The translations under genes and the position numbers were made by a program. From contig CM065384.1 in the NCBI GenBank assembly GCA_033060915.1, positions 13,018,501 to 13,082,500 on the forward strand: a DNA stretch of 64,000 nucleotides, written 5' to 3'. The first letter of the stretch is position 1, and each line of letters starts with the position of its first letter. The stretch comes from Euryodendron excelsum. Taxonomy: Eukaryota; Streptophyta; Magnoliopsida; Ericales; Pentaphylacaceae. Below, piece after piece: positions 1 through 9,172 of the stretch. The notes under the pieces are model-generated. The model was not told where the DNA came from. It saw only the letters and a program-made list of their open reading frames with translations, and made no database searches.

Positions 1-1919
1 GGTTTTAACACCGTAGATCGTTTTCCATTTGAACCATTTTCTACTAAAAGTTAATTTTTTAAAATTGTAAACAGTGTTGTATGATACTATATATCTATTT
101 TAATATATAAAAGGAGAATCAATTGATGTCTTTAAAGTTGAGTTAATAACAATTATTTTAATAATTGCTGCAGTTATTCATAAATTTCAAACTGTAGTTA
201 TTTACAAATTATAAATTATGTCTATCCGATTCACTTGCTAGATTGATATAAATGATCTATTATTCTGTAATTCAATTTATTACGAAGATAATTTAATGAG
301 AATTATTATATTTGACAATACATTTTTGATAATAATCAAAGATTGTACACGCATTGCGTGTGTTCATGCTCTAATTTATTATAAAGGAAAAACCCATTTG
401 ATATATTTGAAGCTGGAAAACGAAGGTGGCTTTTTTTGCTCCCAAATTGTCTTACAAAAATTATTTTATTACAGTTCAAAAGACTCCAAACAGCTGTCCT
501 CTCCAATAACTGGACGGGCAAATTAAACAGCCCAAAAAAAAAAAAAAAACAAACCAAAACTCCTTCACCACGATATCATCGTAAACGATTCAACCTTTTT
601 GCAGTCTCCAACCTCCGTCGTCGCTCTGCAAACTCTTTTTTTTTTTTTTTTCCAACTCTATCTGATTGCCGAATAAAATCTTCAGATCAGAGAGGCAAGG
701 ATTCCATCCAATTGCCGAAGAGACAAAGCTTCATCGGAGTTTGACCTTCTTGCATCCATCGGCAACGGCAAGTCAAAATCTTTTGTTGACAATCTCATCT
801 TCCGTAGGTATGGCATTGCTTGCCAGTTTTACTTGATCATTGTTTCATCTAGAACAAGGGTTCTATTCCGATGGGGGTGACAAATACAACTACTGGAACA
901 CATGAAATGATTAGACGCAGCGGTTACACGGGGTGTTGGTGTTGGAAGCGTGATCGTAATGTGATTGATTGAGGATTTAACTGCTTTTTGATTTCATTTC
1001 TATTGTTTTATTTCTAGAGATTTGAAGCTTTTCTTCTACTACTCTCTACGTACTCACATTCCTGAAACCAAATTTCCACTCGTCCTGCAAAAGGACGCAG
1101 AATTATAGAGGCCTTGCAATTGCAAATATTGAGGCTTAAACGAAGAATGTAGTCAGTGAGGATCTTCATATGTGTTACTGACGATGTAGTTGCTTTATGT
1201 TTGAAACATTTGAAAGATGACATCTTTTTGTGTATATAATTTGGGTGTATACAGTTTGATTGGTGTATATATTTGGGCGTGATTTGTGTAATAGTGCAAT
1301 GTAGGTGTGACAAAAAAATGATTGCATTATCTATTCTAATATATATGTTTGTAATGGCAGAGGATTTTGGTGCGTTTATCAGCATTGATGATCAATTGCG
1401 TGGTGTGTAAATGATGGTTTCATGGTGCGAAAGTGATGGTGGCTAAATGGCAATGGGTTGGTAAAAAATATCGACTTTGAAAACTGGTAAGCTATTTCAA
1501 TTGTTGGCATGGTAACATCTCTGTGTTCTCTTTTTCAATTTTGCACAAAATTTCTTATGTGTTTTCTGTCCTTTTCCTTTTTTGTTTTAAACAAAAACTG
1601 GTATGGTTCTTAATCTTCTCTCAAAAAAAAAAAAAAAAAAGAAAAAATTGCAATAGGCTTGAGGTTTACTCTTTTTTTTTTTTTTTTTTTGTTTCCTTTT
1701 TTGAATGGAAGGTTTCTGTTTAGGTGATTTTGAAAAAAGAATTCAAATTGATATGTTAAATGTATTCTTAGTGGTCTAAATATCGAATTTCTTTATTTGA
1801 GTACTTTTATTCTTTTATTCATATATATTTTTATGGTACTTATTATATTTTTAAGGTCATTTTTTAATAATAATGTAAATTACAGCCCTTTAGTTTCATA
1901 GAAAAGCGGTAATTTTTTC
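1..1919. other. AT-rich noncoding stretch, no supported gene
   Basis: Only short open frames occur and none resembles a protein I know. The stretch has long A and T runs (about 533-549, 638-651, 1622-1640, 1673-1690). Positions 585-815 are pyrimidine-rich and end in a GTAGGTATGG-like splice-donor context, so they resemble a plant 5' leader, but no coding exon can be joined to them. I see no repeat shared with the rest of the window. Confidence 0.5.
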
Positions 1920-2127
1920 TCCCATTCCTCAATTCCCACACTCTGTCACGTCAGTCAATCACTGAAGCTTCTCTCGCTCACTCTCCCCTCTCAGACACTT
2001 TATTCTGAAGCTTCTCACTTTATTTCTTCGTAATTCATATCATTGCACTTATATTTTCTCATAAAGATTGGAAGATCCAAGACGGAAGACCCCATTATGA
2101 GTGCTCTTCCTTCCGGTCAATCATCAT
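1920..2127 (+). other. candidate 5' leader and first coding exon of an unidentified gene
   Basis: A CT-rich stretch like a plant 5' leader leads to an ATG at 2098 that opens MSALPSGQSS, followed at once by a strong donor, GTAAGT. I find no second exon downstream, and the large nested retrotransposon block starts 1 kb later. This may be the isolated first exon of a host gene, or of a transposon gene, disrupted by those insertions. The product is not recognised. Confidence 0.25.
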
Positions 2128-2825
2128 GTAAGTCGAATAATAGTTATTTTATGTTTTTTTTTCCTCTTCTCCGATCAATCGTTTCCCTCAATTGTGTCAT
2201 TTGTGGATTGATGCACATTCTCATATTTTGGTCAAATAGGCAAGAGTTTTGTATTTTTTGTTTAATAATCTGTGATTTTTGTTTTAGTGTTTAATTTGTG
2301 GATGTTGTTTCCTTTATTTTGGGGATTTCTGGATTTTTGCATTAATCTGTCATTTTTGTTTAAAAAGTATTGTTGTTGTTTCCCATTTTAGGGGGATTAT
2401 TTGGATTTTGCATTAGTTTGTGAATTCTTTTAGAAACATGTACTTCTTGTTTAGTAATATGTGAATTTAGATTGAAAATATGTGTTTCAAAGTTTAATCT
2501 TTGATTGCTGTTTTTGAATTGTCAAGAATATTCTATATTTTTCATTAATTTATGTTTTGTACAATATTTTATTATTTTGTTTAATAATATGTGATTTTTG
2601 TTTATTTATGCGTGATTTTATAAACACAAAATCAAAGGCTGTTTTTGGGTTTGGATTTGTAGCTTATTGGGTTTGTGTTCACTCGAATTTTGTGAAAAGG
2701 TTTATACGTCTGGGTTTGTCAAATATGTCATTTGTTAGTTAAAGAAAAGTTCAAACAGGTTCAAGTTGTATGTATGTGCATTTTGTTGATAAAATGGGTT
2801 AAGTGAAAACAGGCTACAGTTGTAA
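2128..2825. other. T-rich stretch with diffuse short repeats
   Basis: Noncoding and T-rich. Variants of the words 'ttgtttaataatatgtgattttt' and 'ggatttttgcattaatctgt' recur without a fixed period. It would fit an intron following the candidate exon just upstream. Nothing else can be supported. Confidence 0.35.
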
Positions 2826-2964
2826 TTAATCCGAAAAGTTAAATTTATTCTTTATTAAAGAATAAAAAACGTAATTCAAAGAAATAAGAAATGAAAACTT
2901 TAGGATTTTTGTGAGTCTGGGGGGGCGCGTGGCTCCTGCCTGCCCTCCCCCATGTCCGCTACTG
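2826..2964 (-). mobile_element. terminal fragment of a hAT-like DNA transposon
   Basis: On the minus strand the fragment starts CAGTAGCGGACATG at 2964 and continues into a purine-rich, GC-rich segment (a run of G, then GCAGGCAGGAGCC). Termini of the form CAGTGGCGGAGCCA are common in plant hAT-like elements, and an element with a similar end lies at 51771-52146. The other end was not found, so this is a remnant. Superfamily assignment is inference from the terminus only. Confidence 0.4.
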
Positions 2965-3161
2965 ACTTGACCTATAGTCATTGATAATTTCATTGTCAAA
3001 CTTCTGGCCATCTTCAACTGTGGTGGATTGCACTAGGCACACATCACTAAATGCAAATTAAGCAAGCACCCAGTGTCGATGCTATACCACATAAAAAACC
3101 ATTTTATTTCCATACAAAACTTGCATTGAATCCATTACAAAATTGATGCATATTAACAAAT
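2965..3161. other. unassigned sequence flanking the nested block
   Basis: Unique-looking DNA up to the target-site duplication of the outer LTR. It continues, after the block, at 24132-24222. Neither side shows a recognisable coding exon or repeat. Confidence 0.4.
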
Positions 3162-3166
3162 CATGT
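3162..3166. repeat. target-site duplication, left, outer LTR
   Basis: CATGT just before the TGT start of the outer LTR. It pairs with CATGC at 24127-24131, one mismatch in five. Confidence 0.6.
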
Positions 3167-5530
3167 TGTGGGCATCCCATTTTTACGTGCTCAACAAACT
3201 CAAGCCCGACCGGACTCACATACAAACTTTACAGGTACATTTAAGTTCGAACCAGCTTCTCAGATTTAATATAATTAATCAACTGCTTTGTGGGCCCGAC
3301 GTAAAACCAAAATGACCAAAAAAATTCTTGGGGTATTGCTCAGTCAAATTTCAGTTGGCATGTTTTCTTAAAGACAATAATTTGTATTTCAACCTCAATT
3401 TCAATTTTAATTCTAGTCCAGACCAGTAAAACTTAATTGGTACGTCTTTTGAGAAAGTTAATCCCTTTTATGGTAAGTCTATCCAATACGACATGTTTAC
3501 TGAGTAAGCACAAAACCTGTCGGAATGATAAGTCCCTTTACACCTGTCGACTGGGACAGAAGCTAAGTTCCCGAGATGGTAGAGCGGTTCACTTTTGGAG
3601 CCTACTAGCTCGTTAACTTAGAATGTCTGCTATTGGCACGTCGATTGGGAAAGTACCTAAAGCCTCGAGGCGATAAGACCATTTAGTAGTTTTCTGAGAT
3701 CGGGTAATATCCAAAATGAATGCACACTGTCAGAGTGACAAAAACAATCACAAACATCGCAACCGTCAGAGTGACAGAAACACTCGCAAATAGGTCGACA
3801 TCGAGAATGCCAATAAACCCCTTATGTCACATGATCGAACACGCCTCTTGGCCGTGGCATGTTTACCGGAGGATGGGATACTTTTAGAAACCAACTTGTC
3901 ACACAGCATGAGAGTGATGGAAGTACTCAAAACTCAGGCCAACACTAGTGCCTGCGAGTCCATTCTGATGAAAAATGACCAAAACTATTCGACAGGCCCC
4001 ATCGGCGCACTTCTCGAGGAAGTACCTAACATCTTAAAGCAGTAAGTCCACCATTCTAGGATTGTCCTAAAGACAATTTAGCACGTTCTAGTGCCTTCCA
4101 ATCATTTTCGGATCGCTTTCAAAAGCATCTGGTCAAAATGACCATTTTACCTCTAGGCATCCAATTGCCTCCGAGAGCCACACTGGCTTTGAGTATCAAA
4201 CTAGTTACCTTTCGGGAATGTTTCTAACAGTATTCCCGACTCTCTAGCACTGACCTGGTTAACTGGTCAAGTCTGAATAACCATTTTGTTCCTGAATGCT
4301 CACTTGTCCTGTATCACCACATAGGCTTTGGTTGTCAAAACCTTATTCAAAATCCAGTCAAAGGTATTTTGAACTTTTCCTTCAAAAAGTTTTATTTCAA
4401 ATCGAGCTTCAAAGTTTTCTAAACTTTTACTTCAAAGAGTTTTATTCTAAATCCTATCGAGTTTCTTAAGGTCTTTTTTTGTCAAAAAGGCCCTATCCTC
4501 AAAGTTTTTATCTCTTTTTCTTTCAAAAAGATTTTATTTCAAAATTTTTTGAACTTTCTCCTAATTTTGAAAATTTCGGCGGAGTCCCGTTTATAAATGG
4601 TTCCTATAATGCCCAAAACTCTGCAATAGAACACAAACCGTGTACCTCACGGCATCACAAGCACATAGCACGGATGAACATAAAACAATATGTACACATT
4701 TTCAAGGTTTTTGAATTTTTAAACAAATGTTTCTATTTTGAAAAATTCAAGGATTTTTAAAATTTTTGCAAAATCTTTCAAAAATACTTTAAATATTTTA
4801 TAAAATATTCTCGTATTTTTCTAAATACATAACATGAACAATTCAATCAATTTTTCCTATTTTTCAAGCATTTTTTTTATTTTTTTAAAAATTAAAAATT
4901 CAAAAAGTTTTCAAAAGTTAACGAAACTTTCTACAAAAATCCTACCACATGTTTCTAAGACATTCTACGCAAAAACATTACTAGGAAATGCAAAACCCAA
5001 GCTTGTAGGCGCAAAACTCCGGAGCAATTCCGAGATTGTTCTAAAGACAATCTAGCACATTCTAGTGACTTCTAGTCATTTTCGGATCAATTCCAAAAGT
5101 ATCTGATCAAAATAACAATTTTTTCCGTAGGCATCCAATCGTCTCCGGCAATCACACTGGACCTTGTTATCAAACCGGTAACCTTTCGGGGGTGCTTCTA
5201 ATAGTATTCTTGACTCTCTAGCACTAATCTGCTTAACTAGTCAAGGTTAAATGATCGTTTTGTTCTTGAACGCTTACTTGTCCTGTTTCACCACAATGGC
5301 TCTGGCAGTCAAACCAATTAGCTTCGAGGCACTCTTTAAGGGTTCCTATCCATTTTTGGTTGAGTCACGTTACTCAGAACCTTTCAGATTATTCTTGAAC
5401 TTTTTAGAGTCACTCTTAATGAAACTAGGCAAAAAATTGTACTGTAGTCACAAGGATAGGTGCCCAAATCTTCTGCTTTGAGTCTCAAGGGTCCAAGATA
5501 TGTTTCTTGCTGACCTAACAACTTTCCTAA

Positions 5531-5585
5531 GGGGCCAGTGGCGCCAAGCAAAAATTAAGCCTAGCGCTACTGCAAGAGGCACCAA
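5531..5585 (+). promoter_or_regulatory. upstream palindrome cluster in LTR-A copy 1
   Basis: TGGCGCCA (5539-5546) and a partner AGCGCT lie 20-70 bp before the TATA box. The same kind of cluster, partly decayed, lies at the same place in copies 2 and 4, so it is probably a promoter element of the LTR. Confidence 0.4.
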
Positions 5586-5602
5586 AATGAGTATTGGTTG
5601 CC

Positions 5603-5610
5603 TATAAATA
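5603..5610 (+). promoter_or_regulatory. TATA box of LTR-A copy 1
   Basis: TATAAATA, with matching boxes in copy 2 (20669) and copy 4 (60801, minus strand). A pyrimidine-rich leader with AAACCCTAA (5724-5732) and a splice donor near 5860 follow. Confidence 0.6.
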
Positions 5611-5614
5611 CAAG

Positions 5615-6344
5615 CCACCCCCCACTGCATTCTGAGTACGAAAAATAGCTCCAAAAACTCTGCCTCTCTGAAAATCATCTCCGAGTTTCCTCAAAACCCT
5701 TATTTCTTCAAGTCTCTCTCTCCAAACCCTAACCTCCATACACTATAAACATCGATACATTTGCTTCCCATCACCATTAAAGATCAAGTGCTGCATATTC
5801 AAAGTTCTTAAAGTCAAGCAAGTCCTCCATTGAAGCATTCAACCTAATTAGAAGATAAGGTAAGGTTCCATTTACTTTTATGTAATCCCCATCTCTCTCT
5901 TCTTCCTCCTAGTCCACTTAGACTATATTCTATTTTAATCCCTATCTTCTACTCCCTCTTCTTGTGTGCTCGAAACAAAGGACCTCCCACTGCATTCTAA
6001 GTACGAAAAATAGCTCAAAAAACTGTCTCTTTGAAAATAATTTCGGGGTTTCCTCAATACCCTAATTTCTTCAAGCTCCTCTCTGTAAACCCTAGCCTCC
6101 ATACACTCTACACACCGATACATTTGCCTCCCACCACCATTAAAGATCAAGTGCTGCATATTCAAAATTCTCAAAGTTCAAGCAAGTCCTCCATTGTAGC
6201 ATTAAACCTAATAAGAGGGCAAGGTAGTGTTTTGTTTACTTTTATGTAATTCCCCTCTCTTTCTTCTTCCTTTTAGTCCATTTTGACTATTCTCTATTTT
6301 AATTTTCATATTCTACCATCTCTTCTTGTGTGCTCGAAACAAAA
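5615..6344 (+). repeat. tandem duplication of the LTR-A leader, period 365 bp
   Basis: The leader downstream of the TATA box is present twice. The marker CACTGCAT recurs at 5623 and 5988, and both copies run through the leader, the splice-donor region and the CT-rich stretch beyond. Copies 2, 3 and 4 have one leader, so the duplication is private to copy 1. The second unit lacks its own TATA box, and its donor is weaker (GTAGTG rather than GTAAGG). Confidence 0.7.
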
Positions 6345-7787
6345 GACTTCTCGTTTCATGCCTAGGAAGATCTTGGTGGAAGCCACCGTGTTGGGGATTT
6401 TCTTCAAGTTCAACCTAAGATGGTGTAGGTTCGACTACCTTGATTATATGGTGAAATCTAGTCTTGTATGATCAAGTTCTTATTATATTATGGTTGTTAT
6501 GTTCATACATTGCATTCAATATCGAGTTCCAAAACTTTCTTTAAAACTTGCATCTAAAAAAGTTGTTTTCAAAGCCACATCACTAAGATGATTCTAACCA
6601 TTCATAGTTATAGTTATTTTAGGAAAGTGTTACATTCAATGAGATTGTCAAGGTCTATATTGGGGTTTCAAACCCTACTTATTTCAAAACCACAATCTTA
6701 TGATGATTCTAACCATTCTATGGTTAGGGTTATTTTAAAAAAGTGTTATATTCAATGAGACCATTAAGGTTCATATTAGAGTTTCAAACCCTAATTGTTT
6801 TCAAAATCATAACCATCTAATGGTTCTAATATTCTCATGATTAAAATTGTTTTATGAAAGTGAGATATTTAAAAGACTTTCAAAAGTCTATATTCAAACA
6901 TTTCTAAAATAATTTTGCAAATTCACTTCCTAAAAATTATTCTCAAATATTTACTTTCCAAAAACTTTGAGCCTTGAAGTCCAAGTCAAAACCCTAGAGT
7001 TCATATTTAGGAAATTCTAGGTTTATCACATAAATTTATAGCTTTCTATTTGCATCAAAATCATAGATTTCTAAAACCATTTTGTACATGAAATCATAGA
7101 TTTTTTAATTCAAAAGTTACATAAAATGATAGATTTTCAAAACTAAAGCTTTTCAATTTCAAGCCAAATAAAATCTTGTTTAAATAGGAAACCAAATCAA
7201 ATATCTTATTTCTGACAGTGAAATCTAATATTCTGTTTTAGAAAATAAAAATCAACTCTTTCTAAATTTTAATTTTTCCTAATGTCAATGTTTCCTAATT
7301 TCAAAACTTTCCCTTTGTAAACTTTCCAAAAACAAAACTTTTCATTTTCAATCGAAATTCAATCTTTCCAATTCAAATGCATTACATAAACCATAGGTCT
7401 TCGGATTGTTTACATGCCAAGTTACCTCAAGCCTAGGTCAAACCTTTTCAAACTCAATTTTTCAAATTCAAACTTTTCTTAATTCAAACATTTTCTAAAT
7501 CAAAATTTTCCAAATCAAGACTTTTTTGAAATAGAATTTTCCTGATTTAGACCTTTTCTAATTCGAAACTTTCTTAAAATCAAGCTTTCTAAAATCAAAC
7601 ATTTCAAGTGCATGTTTAAACCCTAGGTTATGTAAACCCTAGGATACCTAAGCCCTAGTTAAACCTAAACCTTAAGTTAGGAAACTTCAATATTTTTTTT
7701 CTCTAAATCTTAAGTCTGGATTAAAATGGTTTTCAAACCCCAATTCAAGTCAAGATGATTTCAAAGTTTAATTTAAACTTTCCAAAA

Positions 7788-7792
7788 CAAGT
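7788..7792. repeat. target-site duplication, left, LTR-A copy 2
   Basis: CAAGT before copy 2; it pairs with CAAGC at 23221-23225. In copy 3 the uninterrupted site reads AAGTCCAAATT, so the right side carries a T-to-C change. Confidence 0.55.
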
Positions 7793-8514
7793 TTTAAGCA
7801 TCCTATTTTTGCCCGTTCAGTAATTTTTGGCCCGACCGGACTCACATTTAAACTAACACAGACACATTTAAGCCCAATTCAGTTTTCTAGACTCAATCCA
7901 ATTAATCAACTGCTTCGCGGCCCGTCAGGTCCCATTGAAGCAGAATGACCAAAATATCCTTGAGGTATTACTCGGTCCAATTCTAGTTGGCACGGCTACT
8001 TAAAGACGGTAAGTCCATATTTCAACCTCAATTTCAGTCCAAACCAGTGAAACTCAATCTGACACGTCTTTTAAGAAATTTGATCCCTTAAATAGTAAGT
8101 CCATCTAGCAGAGCACAATTACCGAGAAAGCACAAACCCCTTGGAATGATAAGTCCATTCACACCTGTCAACCGAGATGGAACCCAAGTCCATGAGATGG
8201 TAGAGTGCTTGACTTCCGGTGCCTGCTAGCCCGCCAACGTAGAATGTAAGTCATTCGGCACATTGATTGGGAAAGTACCTAAGGCCTCGAAGAGATAAGA
8301 CCATCTAGCAGTTTTCTCATACTAGACAATCTCCGAAATGAACACATTGTCATAGTGACGGAAACACCCATAAACATTGCAACCGCTAGAGTGACAGAAA
8401 CACTCGCAAATAAGTCGACATCGAGAATGCAAATAAACCCTTTATGTCATGGGACCGAACACACCTCTTGGTCGTGCCGCGTTTATTGGAGGACGGGATA
8501 CTTTTGGAAACCAA

Positions 8515-8519
8515 CTCGT
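8515..8519. repeat. target-site duplication, left, LTR-A copy 3
   Basis: CTCGT, repeated exactly at 13852-13856. The sequence of copy 2 continues colinearly across the two sites. Confidence 0.8.
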
Positions 8520-8643
8520 TGTAAGCACCCCATTTTTGCCCGCTCAACAATTTTCGGCATGATTGGACTTACATTCAAACTAATACAGACACATTTAAGC
8601 CTAAATCAGCTTTTCAAACTCAATCAAGTTAATCAATCGCTTT

Positions 8644-8648
8644 GCGGC
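8644..8648. repeat. target-site duplication, left, 1.3-kb solo LTR
   Basis: GCGGC, repeated exactly at 9969-9973; removing the insert restores the LTR-A sequence CGCTTTGCGGCCCC. Confidence 0.85.
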
Positions 8649-8854
8649 TGATTACACTATTAAAGTTTAATTCATTCGTTTCAATTTATACTTTGTTAGC
8701 CTTAGAATAGCGTTATATTTATATTTTTAGTCTAATAAAGTTTATTTGGATGTTCTGTAGGGATTTGGAGTGAATTGAAGCATCCTAGAGTGTTTGGGAA
8801 CTTTTGGAAGAGAAACCGGGACAAATGAGCAAAATTGGCCAAAACTTGACAAGA

Positions 8855-9129
8855 ATGTCCAGACACATGTCTGGACACCAAAGTGATGTAAGCATGTCTG
8901 GACACATGTCCGGACTCCTTGAGAAACTTCAGAGACTCAAATTAAGAACAAAATCAGGAAGTCCGGATATGTGTTCGGACACCTTTGGGAATGTGACAAT
9001 GTCCGGATACATGTCCGGACACCCTGGACAACTTCTGCAACCTTACTACGAACCTTGAGCAGAGAGTTCAGACAAGTGTCCAGACACCCCTGGGAATTGA
9101 TGCAATGTCCGGACACATGTCCGGACACC
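8855..9129 (+). repeat. 105-bp tandem repeat with paired palindromes in the LTR upstream region
   Basis: Six variants of a 24-26 bp palindrome of the type TGTCCGGACACATGTCCGGA start at about 8855, 8893, 8959, 8998, 9065 and 9104. The alternating spacing of 38-39 and 66-67 bp shows a 105-bp unit, repeated almost three times, with two palindromes per unit. The array ends 36 bp before the TATA box. Short open frames on both strands here (repeats of MSGH) come from the palindromes and are not genes. Confidence 0.85.
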
Positions 9130-9164
9130 CTAAGGAGATTCGATTTTTTATGTAATTTTAAACC

Positions 9165-9172
9165 TATAAATA
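9165..9172 (+). promoter_or_regulatory. TATA box of the 1.3-kb solo LTR
   Basis: TATAAATA, 36 bp after the palindrome array. Transcription would start about 30 bp further on. Confidence 0.6.

Noticed and set aside
3720..3800. Regularly repeated GTCAGAGTGAC words as a CRISPR-like array
   Set aside because: Eukaryotic LTR context, imperfect short repeats, no uniform spacers and no cas genes.
5724..5732. AAACCCTAA as an interstitial telomere repeat
   Set aside because: Single or paired copies only, placed in LTR leaders; better read as telo-box-like leader motifs than as telomeric DNA.
6283..6471. Small conserved-looking frame starting MPRKILVEATVLG in LTR-A copy 1, with a relative in copy 3 (11621)
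   Set aside because: Copy 2 has a frameshift and early stop, and copy 4 has a different frame, so the similarity is that of the LTR DNA and not of a selected protein.
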